A DNA stretch of 30,437 nucleotides from Candidatus Rifleibacteriota bacterium (GTDB taxonomy: Bacteria > Riflebacteria > Ozemobacteria > Ozemobacterales > Ozemobacteraceae): NCBI GenBank assembly GCA_029564115.1, contig JAKQQP010000284.1, positions 1 through 30,437 on the forward strand, given 5' to 3'. Shown here one piece after another: positions 6,957 through 16,153 of this stretch. The notes under the pieces were generated by a model. That model made no database searches. It was not told the origin of the DNA and saw only the letters and a list, made by a program, of their open reading frames with translations. How positions within the stretch are numbered: position 1 is the first letter of the stretch; the number at the start of each line of letters is the position of its first letter. A program made the translations under genes and the position numbers.

Positions 6957-7856
6957 ATGGAACAAGAAAAAACCACCAGACGACGATTCAAAACATTCCC
7001 GAATCTAAAAGCAGAAAGCTTTCAGCACCCCTGGGATCGTCAGGCAATCAATGCCCTGCAGGCAATTCCCGGTTTCGAGTTTCTGGTCACAAAGCTCATG
7101 GAGATAGGTTTTGAACAGTTCTTTCGAATCACCAACCTGGCAAGTAATATTCACGTAAAGGGCAAAATGTTACCAAGGCTTCGCGAAACCCTGCGTTACG
7201 CAACCCGCATTCTCGACATGCCCGAACCAGAACTCTATATCACGACGCACCCATTGCCAAATGCTTTCACATACGGTCAGACCCGCCCCTTTATCGTTGT
7301 CACCTCGGGACTGATCGAAGCCATGGATGAAGAGGAAATTTTCTTCGTGCTTGCCCACGAACTGGGACATATCAAATGCGGCCACGTTTTATACCGTACC
7401 ATGGCCCGCAATTTTAAATTGGTGCTCGATATCGCCGCCGGTGCGACTTTTGGGCTTTCGGGACTTTTGAGCACCGGCCTTGAAATGGCCATGTTCGACT
7501 GGGAAAGAAAATCAGAGTTGTCAGCCGACCGCGCCGGTCTGATATGCGTGCAAAATCAGCACACGGCCAATCGCGCCTTCATGAAAATGGCAGCAGCTTC
7601 ACCCAAGCTTTACGATGAAATGGATGAAGGCGAATTTCTGCGACAAATCAGATCTTACGAAGATGCCACGGATGAATCATTCATCAACAAGACCTACACA
7701 GCATTCATAACCTCGCGCATGACTCATCCGTTTCTGATCATGCGTGCCAAGCAGCTCGATTCATGGATTCAAAGCGGCGGTTTCAGCGATCTCACCGGCA
7801 TCAACCCTGATGATGTCAGAGATGAAAGTGACAAGCTCATCGACTTAGCAGAGTAA
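6957..7856 (+). CDS. M48-family zinc metalloprotease (cytosolic type)
   Basis: 299 residues, a typical length for stand-alone M48 peptidase domains. HELGH (134-138) supplies two zinc histidines and the catalytic Glu. KSELSADRAG (185-194) supplies the third ligand, E187, and the conserved D191. The preceding segment PNAFTYGQTRPFIVVTSGLI is the usual M48 lead-in strand. There is no signal peptide and no clear four-helix membrane anchor as in HtpX; a weakly hydrophobic stretch at about 155-180 is part of the fold. I infer a cytosolic protease in protein quality control. The start is set by AAGGAGAG about 8 bases upstream of the ATG. Its 3' end overlaps the convergent ankyrin gene by 20 bp. Confidence 0.92.
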   Translation: MEQEKTTRRRFKTFPNLKAESFQHPWDRQAINALQAIPGFEFLVTKLMEIGFEQFFRITNLASNIHVKGKMLPRLRETLRYATRILDMPEPELYITTHPLPNAFTYGQTRPFIVVTSGLIEAMDEEEIFFVLAHELGHIKCGHVLYRTMARNFKLVLDIAAGATFGLSGLLSTGLEMAMFDWERKSELSADRAGLICVQNQHTANRAFMKMAAASPKLYDEMDEGEFLRQIRSYEDATDESFINKTYTAFITSRMTHPFLIMRAKQLDSWIQSGGFSDLTGINPDDVRDESDKLIDLAE

Positions 7857-8406
7857 CGGCTTCAGCCTGTCTCTGAGAGACGGCCAGATCGAGTGCGGTC
7901 TGGCCGTTTTCGTCTATCAGGGTAGAATCGGCACCAGCGGCAAGCAAAGCTGCGATGACCGCTGTCTTTCCCTGCTGGGCAGCAAGGTGCAGTGGTGTCC
8001 AGCCGTCATTGTCGGCAAGATTGATTTCAGCGCCCAGCATAATCAGCTGTTCGACGATCGGCAGGCAGCCGCGATAAGCAGCCCAATGCAGAGGGGTCCA
8101 GCCATCGCGCTCAGTGCGTCTGAAATCGGCACCATGAACGATCAGCATATTGAAAGTCTCTGGTTTTTCGCGCGCGGCGGCAAGGTGCAGCGGTGTCACA
8201 CCATCGACATTTGGAGCATCGACTTTGGCGCCTCGCTGCAAAAGCGCAGCCAGAACAGCCTTCATACCATACTTTGCGGCCAGATGCTGTGGCGTAATTC
8301 CTGTTGCATCAGCAACTTCGATATCAGCGCCGACTTCTATCATCTGCAGGCTTTTTTCAGTATCCTGAGCATCGATTACGGCAAGCAAAGATTTCGTGTC
8401 GTTCAT
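7837..8406 (-). CDS. Ankyrin-repeat protein
   Basis: 189 residues from the ATG at 8406, chosen because AGGAG lies about 8 bases upstream; an in-frame ATG at 8445 would add 13 residues without a good ribosome site. Almost the whole protein is four to five ankyrin repeats of about 33 residues, each with the TPLHLAA-type helix start (TPQHLAAKYG, TPLHLAAARE, TPLHWAAYRG, TPLHLAAQQG, TALDLAVSQR) and GAD/GAE turns. No signal peptide or catalytic domain is seen, so it is a cytosolic protein-binding scaffold with unknown partner. The end overlaps the M48 gene on the other strand by 20 bp. Confidence 0.93.
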   Translation of the reverse strand: MNDTKSLLAVIDAQDTEKSLQMIEVGADIEVADATGITPQHLAAKYGMKAVLAALLQRGAKVDAPNVDGVTPLHLAAAREKPETFNMLIVHGADFRRTERDGWTPLHWAAYRGCLPIVEQLIMLGAEINLADNDGWTPLHLAAQQGKTAVIAALLAAGADSTLIDENGQTALDLAVSQRQAEAVTLLSR

Positions 8407-8491
8407 GTTTTGCTCCTGACCATATGGTTTATCTTTAAGTAGCATGCAAATCTAATCTTTCACAAGAATAATTAATAAAAACCGATCTGAT

Positions 8492-8507
8492 AAGGGTGAT
8501 TACCCTT
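8492..8507. promoter_or_regulatory. Inverted repeat AAGGGT-GATT-ACCCTT
   Basis: Perfect 6-bp arms with a 4-nt loop, 30 bp upstream of the -35 box of the SPFH gene and about 85 bp upstream of the ankyrin start. It has no T-run in either direction. It may be an operator for one or both divergent genes. Confidence 0.35.
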
Positions 8508-8536
8508 CTGTAACATGTGAATAAATAACTACGTTA

Positions 8537-8565
8537 TTGATATAGCCGAAACAAAGCATTATACT
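8537..8565 (+). promoter_or_regulatory. Promoter of the SPFH/zinc-ribbon gene
   Basis: TTGATA (8537-8542), a 17-bp spacer and TATACT (8560-8565): a strong sigma-70 type match. The implied leader of about 50 nt ends in GGGAGGAATAAAA before the ATG at 8623. Confidence 0.7.
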
Positions 8566-8622
8566 GTTTAGACGGAGCCATTCCAGGCAACGTCACTCTA
8601 GATACACCCGGGAGGAATAAAA

Positions 8623-9777
8623 ATGGGCTTTTCTGCTAATCAGACACGTTCAGTTATCGAATGGAAAGACGCAAGTCCTGAGTTACTCATCTGGCGCTGG
8701 GACGGCGCCAGCGACGAATTGAAAAATGCTTCCAAGCTCATCGTCAACCCCGGCCAGGCAGCTATTTTCGTTTATGAAGGTCAGATACGGGCTATTCATG
8801 ATTATCCCGGCATGTTCGATCTCAAAACTGCCAACGTGCCTTTCTGGACCACTTTAACCAAAATAATGCAGAATTTCACTTCTGAACACAAAGCGCATGT
8901 CTACTTTGTGAGAATCACTGAATTCGTTAACCAGAAATGGGGAACCAAAGCTCCGGTTAAATATACCGACCCGGTTTACAAATTCCCTGTAGGCATGCGG
9001 GCTTTTGGTAACTTCTCGTTTCATATCACCGATATCAGACGTTTCTTCAATGAGTTCGCCAGCAATATTGAAGTTCTACCGATAAGTGCCATTAAAAACG
9101 TCATTGTAGATCGCCTGCTCGAACCAATGACCGACATTTTTGCCACCGCCGGCCTCAGTTACGCTGAAATCGACAAAAACCGCATGGAGCTTTCTAAAAA
9201 GGTCAGCGAAGCCGTAGCTCCTGAATTCGCCCCCCTTGGCTTTGAGATGTCCGACTTCAGAATCGAAAATACTGATTTCGACGAAAAGACTCAGGAACGC
9301 ATCGATAAAATTTCTGACAAAATGGCAGACGCCCATGCCATCAACGCCATGGGCCAGATAAACAACCAGGGCCTCAATGCTTACGCAACAGTCGAAAAAC
9401 TCAACGCTCTCAACACAGCGGCTTCCAATCCCAACGGTATGGCCGGCATGGGCGTTGGCATGGGTGCAGGCATGGGTCTTGGTGCCGGCATGGGCATAGG
9501 AATGGCCGGCAACATGGGGCAACAGACACCGCCGCCGACCAGCATGATTCAGTGCGGTTGCGGCGCCTCTATCAACGCCAGCGCCAAGTTTTGCCCAGAA
9601 TGTGGCAAACCGAACACCAGCGGCATGGTTGCCTGTGTCAGCTGCAATGCCCAGATCAAAGAAGGCGCCAAATTCTGCCCTGAATGCGGCAAACCACAAT
9701 CACAGAGTTGCCCAAAATGCAACGCCACAATTACCGGCGGTGCCAAATTCTGCCCCGAATGCGGCGAAAAAGTGTAA
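8623..9777 (+). CDS. SPFH-domain protein with Gly/Met-rich linker and three C-terminal zinc ribbons
   Basis: 384 residues. The N-terminal about 250 residues match the SPFH (band-7-like) proteins of the YdjI / virion-core-like type, recognisable from IEWKDASPELLIWRW, NPGQAAIFVYEGQI and PVGMRAFGNFSFHI. A Gly/Met-rich linker follows (about 272-300, repeated GMG/GAG units), then three zinc ribbons of about 24 residues, each ending AKFCPECG. The second and third have two CxxC knuckles. The first has CGCG, i.e. a CxC first knuckle. There is no transmembrane helix. Family members are cytosolic or membrane-associated oligomers of uncertain function, often in stress contexts. The ribosome site GGGAGG and a strong promoter suggest high expression. 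Two terminators follow. Confidence 0.9.
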   Translation: MGFSANQTRSVIEWKDASPELLIWRWDGASDELKNASKLIVNPGQAAIFVYEGQIRAIHDYPGMFDLKTANVPFWTTLTKIMQNFTSEHKAHVYFVRITEFVNQKWGTKAPVKYTDPVYKFPVGMRAFGNFSFHITDIRRFFNEFASNIEVLPISAIKNVIVDRLLEPMTDIFATAGLSYAEIDKNRMELSKKVSEAVAPEFAPLGFEMSDFRIENTDFDEKTQERIDKISDKMADAHAINAMGQINNQGLNAYATVEKLNALNTAASNPNGMAGMGVGMGAGMGLGAGMGIGMAGNMGQQTPPPTSMIQCGCGASINASAKFCPECGKPNTSGMVACVSCNAQIKEGAKFCPECGKPQSQSCPKCNATITGGAKFCPECGEKV

Positions 9778-9804
9778 CTCCTCTGATAAACTGATCAAGT
9801 TAAG

Positions 9805-9829
9805 AGCCTGCCAGCTGGCAGGCTTTTTT
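9805..9829 (+). terminator. Rho-independent terminator after the SPFH gene
   Basis: A perfect palindrome GCCTGCCAGCTGGCAGGC (9806-9823) is followed by six T residues (9824-9829), 28 bp after the stop codon. Confidence 0.9.
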
Positions 9830-9866
9830 GTTACCCGCTTTATCAGTGAACTCAAATTTACCTGCG

Positions 9867-9899
9867 CTATCCGCGTTAAATCTAAACAACGTTTATCTA
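9867..9899. repeat. Decayed second copy of the ATCCGCG spacer repeat
   Basis: CTATCCGCGTTAA (9867-9879) is identical to 6830-6842. It is followed by degenerate ATCTAAA and ATCTATG units. It lies between the two terminators. Confidence 0.45.
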
Positions 9900-9915
9900 T
9901 GCCCCTCGTGGCAAT

Positions 9916-9943
9916 AAAAAACCGCCCTTTTCGGGCGGTTTTT
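9916..9943. terminator. Bidirectional Rho-independent terminator
   Basis: A6-CCGCCC-TTTTC-GGGCGG-T5 forms a 6-bp GC stem extended by A:T pairs, with a T-run on both strands. It lies 25 bp beyond the stop of the minus-strand barrel gene and backs up the SPFH terminator on the plus strand. Confidence 0.88.
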
Positions 9944-9968
9944 CATCGCAATAGTCTTTAACTGAAAT

Positions 9969-11270
9969 TTATTGAAAGAATGTGGTCAAACCCAGAACCA
10001 GACGGTAATTATAGCCATAGCGCTGGTCATTGGTAACAGCGATCGGCACACCAACCTCGAAAGCGAAGTTCTCGGTCGGAGTGTAGCGTAACCCTGGAAT
10101 CACATCGACGCGCATACCTTCTGCGCCCCAGTCTTCGCCCGCAACTTCGGCCATGACGGTGACGTTGTGTGTATGCGGGTATTCAATGCCGATATTGTAA
10201 TAAAACTTGTCGGCAAGACCATCAGGGTAAAACTGGGTATTGGGATCACCGGTCATGACATAACCAAGATTCAGGTGACCGACGATTTTTTCGAAACTTT
10301 TACTGAAAGCGGTAAAAATTTCAAAGTCGGTTTTGCCGGTTCCCAGGCCTTTGTCATCGTTGCCGGTGGGGAATTTGAAGTTGAGGCCAAAAGCACCACG
10401 CATCTGATACTGCGGATTATCGAATACCCGGTATTTGAAACCCAGCTTCGAATCTCCGGTGCCTGACTCAGAAATATCGCGGGTCCAGAGAATTCTCGAT
10501 TTAATAGTGTAATCAATAACCGGAATGTTATAAACAATTTCCAGGTCGTCGGTAACCGCATAGTTGAAGAAAATCGGTAATTCCAGCATGTCGCCGCTTT
10601 CGTTACTTGAAAGCACCCGGTCATAAACACGATCGAGATCGAACCAGCTGGAATGAAAACCCATTTTGAAAGAGCCGGCCTTACTGACATCTGCCGAGGT
10701 CGTGTGCGTCAAACCGGTAAAACCAGCCATATTACAGGCCAGAACTCTGGTAACAGCCTCGTCGAGGGGAACTGTCATCATGGTATCTGAATACAACGGC
10801 GGCAACACAGTACGCGAAGGCACCGGCAGGTTGGTGACCGGCGGCAGATTCAGCGGTTCTTGAGAAAAAATCTCATTATTGCCGCGAGAAACGGCTTGGC
10901 TGCCGCTGCTCTTAACTACAGGCGCTTTTTGGCCGCCGCGCTTCACCGGAACTGGTTGAGCAATACTGGCCGCAGGAACTGATCCAGACATATCTCCCGT
11001 TCTGGTGATAGGTGGCAGACTCAACTGTTGAGGAGCTCCACTCGAACCAGGCGAAACTGTGATTGGCGGCAGCATGTCAGCCTGCCCGTAGTATTGGGGT
11101 GCATTCTGAGTTGTCTGATAAACTTCCTGAGATCGGCCAACTGCATTCTGCATCGAGCTCGAAAAGCCATTCTGCTTGAGCTGCACCTGCGAATGCGAGT
11201 AGCTCTGACCCCAGGCCGTCGTTGCCAACAACCAGGCTGCCAATGCGACTATTGCGGTATTTTTTTTCAT
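9969..11270 (-). CDS. Outer-membrane beta-barrel protein (phenol-MetA-like barrel) with a Pro-rich N-terminal region
   Basis: 433 residues from ATG at 11270, chosen because AAAGGAG precedes it and it opens with a signal peptide (MKKNTAIVALAAWLLATTAWG, cleaved before QSYSH); an upstream in-frame start would add 20 residues. After a disordered Q/S/P-rich region (about 22-165) with repeated LPPI/LPPV motifs come about 240 residues of alternating beta strands. These include KLGFKYRVFDNPQYQMRGAF and FKFPTGND, resembling the MetA-pathway phenol-degradation/transporter barrel family. The chain ends in the aromatic signature TTFFQ. Likely an outer-membrane channel or structural barrel; the substrate is unknown and a phenol link should not be assumed. 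The gene is monocistronic between a dyad-rich promoter and a strong terminator. Confidence 0.8.
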   Translation of the reverse strand: MKKNTAIVALAAWLLATTAWGQSYSHSQVQLKQNGFSSSMQNAVGRSQEVYQTTQNAPQYYGQADMLPPITVSPGSSGAPQQLSLPPITRTGDMSGSVPAASIAQPVPVKRGGQKAPVVKSSGSQAVSRGNNEIFSQEPLNLPPVTNLPVPSRTVLPPLYSDTMMTVPLDEAVTRVLACNMAGFTGLTHTTSADVSKAGSFKMGFHSSWFDLDRVYDRVLSSNESGDMLELPIFFNYAVTDDLEIVYNIPVIDYTIKSRILWTRDISESGTGDSKLGFKYRVFDNPQYQMRGAFGLNFKFPTGNDDKGLGTGKTDFEIFTAFSKSFEKIVGHLNLGYVMTGDPNTQFYPDGLADKFYYNIGIEYPHTHNVTVMAEVAGEDWGAEGMRVDVIPGLRYTPTENFAFEVGVPIAVTNDQRYGYNYRLVLGLTTFFQ

Positions 11271-11346
11271 ACCCAGCTCCTTTTCGCCCGTTAAGGCTGT
11301 TGTCGGCTGCAATACCAACCAACATGCCACGACACGGACTTTTTAA

Positions 11347-11383
11347 CGGCGTATTATACGCCGGGGGTCACATCGGCAGATGT
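11347..11383 (-). promoter_or_regulatory. Promoter of the barrel gene with two nested dyads
   Basis: On the minus strand, TATAAT (11358-11353) sits inside the perfect inverted repeat CGGCGTA-TAA-TACGCCG (11363-11347). No acceptable -35 hexamer lies 16-18 bp upstream. Instead, a second dyad ACATC-TGCC-GATGT covers that place (11383-11370). This layout suits an activator at -35 and a repressor or hairpin at -10. Confidence 0.5.
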
Positions 11384-11460
11384 CTGAAATTTGCTTAGTA
11401 TTTTTTGTTGGGGAGGGGCTAAAAACCACTTGCGAATAAACGCATATAAATCTGTGACAG

Positions 11461-13728
11461 TTATTTGGGGTTGGTGAATGAAAATTGCAGTTCGGTCGCA
11501 TTTTCAGGCAGACTGATGCGCACATGGCCACCTTTACAGAGCTTGCCGAAAAGAATCTCTTCGGCAAGGTGGTCTTTCAGCTCCCGCTGAATGACCCTGG
11601 CCAGCGGCCTGGCACCCTGAGCGGGGTCATAACCCTTGTCAGCAAGCCACAAACGTGCGGATTCTTCGAGTTCGAGCACCACATCACGCTCTTTAAGCTG
11701 CAGATTCAACTCATTTATGAATTTATCGACAACCATCTTCATGATTTCCTGGCTTAGAGGTGCAAAAGAAATTATGCCGTCAAGGCGGTTACGGAACTCG
11801 GGCGTAAAAAGCTTTTCGATAGCCGCTTTCCCTTTCCATTCAGTATCGTCAGCGCCTTTGGCAAAGCCGATTGAACCCTTGGCCATCTCTCTGGCACCGG
11901 CATTGGAGGTCATGATCAGAATAACGTTGCGAAAATCGGCTTTTTTGCCGGTATTGTCGGTCAGAGTGGCGTAATCCATGACCTGCAGCAGAATATTGAA
12001 GACATCCTCGTGGGCTTTTTCGATTTCATCGAGAAGTAAAACCGAGTATGGGTGCTTGCGAATCGAGTCAGTCAAAGCCCCGCCGCGTTCGTAACCGATG
12101 TAGCCCGGAGGGGCGCCAATAAAACGAGCAACTGCGTGCTTTTCCATATATTCGCTCATATCAAATCTGAGAAAGTTTACTCCAAGCGAATTTGCCAGCT
12201 GTTTGGCCACTTCAGTCTTGCCGACCCCTGTCGGCCCGGTGAAAAGAAACGAGCCTACCGGTCTGGCTGCGCCCGACATACCGGCCCGCGAAATTTTAAT
12301 AGCACGCACCATAGCTTCAATAGCCGAATCCTGACCATAGATTACTTTCTGCAGGTCGGTCTGCAGGTTTTTTAATTTGTCGAGATCAGAAGTAGAAATG
12401 CGCCGCGAGGGAATACGGGCAATTTTGGCGACCGCCCGCTCTATGTGGGCCTGACGCACCACCAGAGCAGCCTTTTTCTGGCCTCTGGCCAGCTTTAAAA
12501 TAGTGGCGGCTTCATCCATAACGTCTATGGCCTTGTCAGGCAGAAACTGTTCCTGAATATATTTTGCCGACAATTCGGCGGCAGCCCGCAAAGCTTTTCG
12601 GGTGAAAGTAACGCCATGAAATTTTTCGTAGACTGGCTTAAGACCGAGAAGAATACGGCGAGTCTCTTCGACTCCGGGTTCGTACAGATCTATTTTTTGA
12701 AAACGGCGCGAAAATGCGCGATCTTTATCGAAATTTTTAAATTCTTCGAAAGTGGTGGTACCAATACACCTGAATTTGCCAGAACCCAATGACGGTTTAA
12801 GAATGTTGGCGGCATCGAGAGAACCGCCGCTGACGGCGCCGGCACCAATGATAGTATGAATTTCATCGATAAAGAGAATGACCCCGGGAATTTTCTCGAG
12901 GCTTTTCATGGTAGCTTTGAGACGGGCTTCAAAATCACCCCGATACTTGGTGCCGGCAAGCAGTGCACCCATGTCGAGGGAATAAATTTTTGTATTTTTG
13001 AGGGTTTCCGGCACCTCACCCTGATGTATGCGCAAGGCTATTCCCTCGACGATGGCGGTTTTACCGACGCCCGGCTCGCCAACAAAAATAAGGTTGTTTT
13101 TGCGGCGGCGGTTCATGACGATAATTGCCCGCGATACTTCGCGGCGCCGGCCGATAAGCGGGTCTATTTCTCCTCTGGCAGCTTTGTCATTGAGACATTC
13201 TGCAAAGCTCTTGAGAGGATCGCCGCTGACCTTGCCTTCGCCATCTTCTTCGGACGCATCCTGAGCTACATTGCTGTAGCCATCTTCGTCGTCGGCAGCC
13301 TTTCTGATGCCATGAGAAATGAAATTGAGAACGTCGAGTTCGCTTATATGCTGTTTCTGCAAAAAATAAACGGCGTGCGACTCCGGCTCAGAAAAGATAG
13401 AAGCAAGCAGGTCGCCGGCCCTCGCTTCTTCTTTTTCTGAAGATTTTACATGCATCATCATGCGTTGAAGCACGCGCTGAAAAGCGATGGTCGGCACAGG
13501 GTCAACGTTACCGCTACCGCTTTTATGAGGAACGTTTTCGGCAAGGTGCGTATCGAGGTCTTTTTCGAGTTCAAAAGTATTGCCACCACAGGCCCGGATA
13601 ATCTCAGCGCCTTCTTTATCGTGTATCAGAGCGTATAAAAGGTGCTCGACCGTTATGTATTCATGTCGTTCATCGACTGCCTGGCTGATTACGGCCTGCA
13701 AAACAATATCAAGATCTTTGCTGATCAT
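11461..13728 (-). CDS. clpA: ATP-dependent Clp protease ATP-binding subunit ClpA
   Basis: 755 residues, the normal ClpA length. The Clp N-domain (about 1-145; [13 protein letters not shown]) docks ClpS. AAA+ domain 1 has Walker A GEPGVGKT (217-224) and Walker [13 protein letters not shown]+ domain 2 has Walker A GPTGVGKT (498-505), Walker B VLLLDEIE and IGF (620-622), the loop that binds the ClpP ring. There is no long middle (ClpB-type) coiled coil between the two AAA+ domains. It unfolds substrates and threads them into ClpP, which is not in this window. Its ATG overlaps the clpS stop (ATGA), so the two are co-translated. No obvious terminator follows. Confidence 0.97.
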   Translation of the reverse strand: MISKDLDIVLQAVISQAVDERHEYITVEHLLYALIHDKEGAEIIRACGGNTFELEKDLDTHLAENVPHKSGSGNVDPVPTIAFQRVLQRMMMHVKSSEKEEARAGDLLASIFSEPESHAVYFLQKQHISELDVLNFISHGIRKAADDEDGYSNVAQDASEEDGEGKVSGDPLKSFAECLNDKAARGEIDPLIGRRREVSRAIIVMNRRRKNNLIFVGEPGVGKTAIVEGIALRIHQGEVPETLKNTKIYSLDMGALLAGTKYRGDFEARLKATMKSLEKIPGVILFIDEIHTIIGAGAVSGGSLDAANILKPSLGSGKFRCIGTTTFEEFKNFDKDRAFSRRFQKIDLYEPGVEETRRILLGLKPVYEKFHGVTFTRKALRAAAELSAKYIQEQFLPDKAIDVMDEAATILKLARGQKKAALVVRQAHIERAVAKIARIPSRRISTSDLDKLKNLQTDLQKVIYGQDSAIEAMVRAIKISRAGMSGAARPVGSFLFTGPTGVGKTEVAKQLANSLGVNFLRFDMSEYMEKHAVARFIGAPPGYIGYERGGALTDSIRKHPYSVLLLDEIEKAHEDVFNILLQVMDYATLTDNTGKKADFRNVILIMTSNAGAREMAKGSIGFAKGADDTEWKGKAAIEKLFTPEFRNRLDGIISFAPLSQEIMKMVVDKFINELNLQLKERDVVLELEESARLWLADKGYDPAQGARPLARVIQRELKDHLAEEILFGKLCKGGHVRISLPENATELQFSFTNPK

Positions 13729-14039
13729 TCTTTCTCCATATCACATTTGAGAGGGAACCCGTTTTCTCGGGCCAGTGAATGCACCTGGGCAACTTTCGTC
13801 TCGGCGATTTCACGTGTAAACACGCCGGCCAGACCTTTACCATTGCGGTGAACATGCAACATGATACTGGTGGCCTCGACCCTTGACCTGGCAAAAATAA
13901 CTTCAAGAACTTCAACCACGAATTCCATGGTTGTGTAATCATCATTCAAAAGAAATACCTTGTACATCGAAGGTTTTGTGGTTTTCTGCCGAGTTTTTTC
14001 GACCACACCACGCTGCGGGCTGTCTTCATTCTGCCCCAT
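13725..14039 (-). CDS. clpS: ClpS, N-degron adaptor of ClpAP
   Basis: 104 residues from the ATG at 14039, which has AGGAG about 6 bases upstream; an upstream in-frame start would lie deep inside the preceding gene. After a disordered N-terminal extension (1-24) comes the ClpS core, with [12 protein letters not shown] (30-41), the binding-pocket strand, and [10 protein letters not shown] (60-69). The usual DDYTPMEF has Thr in place of Pro at position 37. It binds N-terminal bulky hydrophobic residues and delivers them to ClpA. The 5' end overlaps the ABC-F gene by 14 bp and the 3' end overlaps clpA by 4 bp. Confidence 0.95.
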   Translation of the reverse strand: MGQNEDSPQRGVVEKTRQKTTKPSMYKVFLLNDDYTTMEFVVEVLEVIFARSRVEATSIMLHVHRNGKGLAGVFTREIAETKVAQVHSLARENGFPLKCDMEKE

Positions 14040-16029
14040 AAGACACTCCTTCTTTGAGGCGCGCCAGTTCGGCGGCAGCCTGTTCGTTTTCCAGATGAAG
14101 GTTTTCCCAGGCTGATATTGCTGCTTCCAGTTGCGAGCTGAGTGTCGCGTGGGTTTGAGCAACTTCAGCCACCCGGGCTGCACTCCATTCAAGGGGCGGG
14201 CTTGCGAGCTGCCCCTCAACTTCAGCAATCTGCAGTTCATAGCAGGCAATCTGCTTTTCCTGCTCATCTATTTCGCGTTTGAGCTTTTGCAAACGGTTAT
14301 TGAGTTGCTTCTGCTGTTTTACTTCTTCGCGGGCCTGCTGTTTGCGGTCAGAAATGGTGGGGCCGCCAGCATTCGCCGCGGCGGCAGCATCGACATCGCC
14401 GGGTTCCCGACGTTGACGAGCCCAGAGATACTGACTGTAATTGCCTTCATAAATCGAAGCACGCCCATTCTCGATGGCAAGCACTCTTGTAGCCAGACTG
14501 TCGAGAAAAAACCTGTCATGCGAAACGATAATGATTGTACCGGCAAAATCTTCGAGAGCGTTGAGCAAAGCTTCTCGACTGTTTATATCGAGGTGGTTGG
14601 TCGGTTCATCGAGCAGCAGAAGATTACATGGGCGCAACATCATTCTGGCAAGACCAAGACGGCTTTTTTCGCCGCCCGAAAGCACTCTGACCTTTTTTTC
14701 GACGTCGTCACCCGAAAAAAGAAAGGCTCCGAGCAGATTACGCACTTCGGGCACCATATCCATCGGGGCCTCGCGCATCATTCTGTCTTTGACGGTTTCT
14801 TCACCTTCAAAACTGATTTCTTCGTCCTGGGCAAAATAACCAAAGTGGGCCCGATAGCCGGTTTCCAGGCGCCCCTGCCACATGTTGTCCTCGCCGGCAA
14901 TGATACGCATCAGAGTAGTTTTGCCGGCACCGTTTTCGCCGATGATTGCCAGGCGGTCGCCACGATTCAGAACAAATGACACGTCAGAAAGAACCTGGTG
15001 ACTGCCGTAAGATCTGGCAATGCCCTCGCCACGCAAAACGACCTCGCCACTGCTTTCGCAGTCGGGAAAGTGGAAGCGCAGCTTTGGCATGGCGCGAATC
15101 TGCGATACCTCTTCGAGCTTTTCGAGCTGTTTTATTCGGCTTTGCACCTGCGAAGCCTTGCTGGCCTTGTATCTGAAACGTTCTATAAATTTCTCGACGC
15201 GTTTGCGTTCGCGGTCCTGGCGCTCCTGGGCGGCAACAGCCTCTTCTGCCCAGTTTTCGCGGGCCTCGAGAAAACCCGAATAATTACCTCTGAAAACACG
15301 AGACCCTTCAGGCACAATGGCAACCACAGAACTTGCCAGTTCATCGAGAAAATAGCGGTCATGCGATACCACGAGAATCCCGCCGGGGTATGAGGCCAGA
15401 TAATCTTCAAGAAATGATATAGATGCAATATCAAGATAATTCGTCGGTTCGTCGAGCAGCAGATAGTCTGGTTCAGTCAGCAGCAGGCGCACAAAATAGC
15501 CGCGCATTTGCCAGCCGCCCGAAAAAGTTTTTAAAGGGTCGTGAAAACGATGTTCAGGAAAGCCGAAGCCCTTCAGCAGCCTGATAGTCTTAGCCTGCCA
15601 GATATAGCCGCCAGATTTTTCGTAATCGGCGATCAGCCTCTCGTATTCGTCCTGTATTGTGGCGCCGGTGCGGCCATCAGCCATTTCAGCCTCGAGAGCT
15701 TCGATTCGGGCGCGAATGTCTTTCAGGCGGTCAAAAGCCTGGGTGACCAGTTCCCAGAGGGTCATGGTCTCTTTTTCGCGGGCCCAGTTCTGATTGTCGG
15801 CCAGAAAGATCTCCTGGGGAAGATAGCCGATGCGGCTGTCTTTCGGTCTGGTTACCTGCCCCGAATCAGGGTGTTCGTGACCCAGAATTATCCGCATCAG
15901 AGTGGTCTTGCCCGAGCCATTGCTGCCAACCAGAGCGACGCATTCGCCAGGGTTGACGGCGAACGTAACGCCGGAAAAAAGCGTTCTAATGCTGAAAGCT
16001 TTGGAAAGGTTGTTGATCTGCAGTGACAT
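14026..16029 (-). CDS. ABC-F family ATPase (ribosome-associated, Uup/EttA-like)
   Basis: 667 residues with two ABC domains and no membrane part. Domain 1 has Walker A GSNGSGKT (35-42), signature FSGGW (169-173) and Walker [12 protein letters not shown] (190-200). Between the domains is the P-site tRNA-interaction-motif linker (about 245-310, rich in [17 protein letters not shown]). Domain 2 has GENGAGKTT, signature [16 protein letters not shown] and [11 protein letters not shown]. The C-terminus (about 560-667) is a charged coiled coil as in Uup. ABC-F proteins act on the ribosomal E/P site to relieve stalls; a Uup-like role is likeliest, and antibiotic protection cannot be excluded. It is first gene of the operon with clpS and clpA and overlaps clpS by 14 bp. 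Confidence 0.93.
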   Translation of the reverse strand: MSLQINNLSKAFSIRTLFSGVTFAVNPGECVALVGSNGSGKTTLMRIILGHEHPDSGQVTRPKDSRIGYLPQEIFLADNQNWAREKETMTLWELVTQAFDRLKDIRARIEALEAEMADGRTGATIQDEYERLIADYEKSGGYIWQAKTIRLLKGFGFPEHRFHDPLKTFSGGWQMRGYFVRLLLTEPDYLLLDEPTNYLDIASISFLEDYLASYPGGILVVSHDRYFLDELASSVVAIVPEGSRVFRGNYSGFLEARENWAEEAVAAQERQDRERKRVEKFIERFRYKASKASQVQSRIKQLEKLEEVSQIRAMPKLRFHFPDCESSGEVVLRGEGIARSYGSHQVLSDVSFVLNRGDRLAIIGENGAGKTTLMRIIAGEDNMWQGRLETGYRAHFGYFAQDEEISFEGEETVKDRMMREAPMDMVPEVRNLLGAFLFSGDDVEKKVRVLSGGEKSRLGLARMMLRPCNLLLLDEPTNHLDINSREALLNALEDFAGTIIIVSHDRFFLDSLATRVLAIENGRASIYEGNYSQYLWARQRREPGDVDAAAAANAGGPTISDRKQQAREEVKQQKQLNNRLQKLKREIDEQEKQIACYELQIAEVEGQLASPPLEWSAARVAEVAQTHATLSSQLEAAISAWENLHLENEQAAAELARLKEGVSYGAE

Positions 16030-16056
16030 AAATAATTACCCCGTATTCAGGCACAA

Positions 16057-16085
16057 ATTCTATCATTTTCGCTCTTCCCTTTCAA
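16057..16085 (-). promoter_or_regulatory. Promoter of the abcF-clpS-clpA operon
   Basis: On the minus strand: TTGAAA (16085-16080), a 17-bp spacer and TAGAAT (16062-16057), about 28 bp before the ATG at 16029. It is back to back with the pncB promoter; the two -35 boxes are 11 bp apart. Confidence 0.75.
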
Positions 16086-16096
16086 CGTTCCCATTT

Positions 16097-16125
16097 TTGA
16101 CTATTTCAGTAAAAAGGGTTACAAT
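16097..16125 (+). promoter_or_regulatory. Promoter of pncB
   Basis: TTGACT (16097-16102), a 17-bp spacer and TACAAT (16120-16125). The -10 overlaps the ATG at 16124, ruling that codon out as the translation start for transcripts from this promoter. Confidence 0.78.
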
Positions 16126-16153
16126 GGCGCGAGAGAGATCAGGAGGAACCACC

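Noticed and set aside
9440..9515. Short tandem DNA repeat, considered as a CRISPR-like or phase-variable tract
   Set aside because: It encodes the Gly/Met hinge in frame with irregular units. There are no spacers of constant length and no slippage-prone mononucleotide run.
9076..9699. A minus-strand frame rich in His and Ala repeats opposite the SPFH gene
   Set aside because: The repeats are the complement of the Gly/Met hinge and zinc ribbons, not an independent protein.
11341..11370. The CGGCGTA/TACGCCG palindrome as a terminator of clpA
   Set aside because: On the clpA strand it is followed by TTAAAAAG rather than a T-run and contains a TATAAT box, so a promoter/operator is the better reading.
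14131..14979. A 282-codon plus-strand frame opposite the ABC-F gene
   Set aside because: It covers the second ABC domain of a clear ABC-F protein and shows no family motif; a shadow frame.
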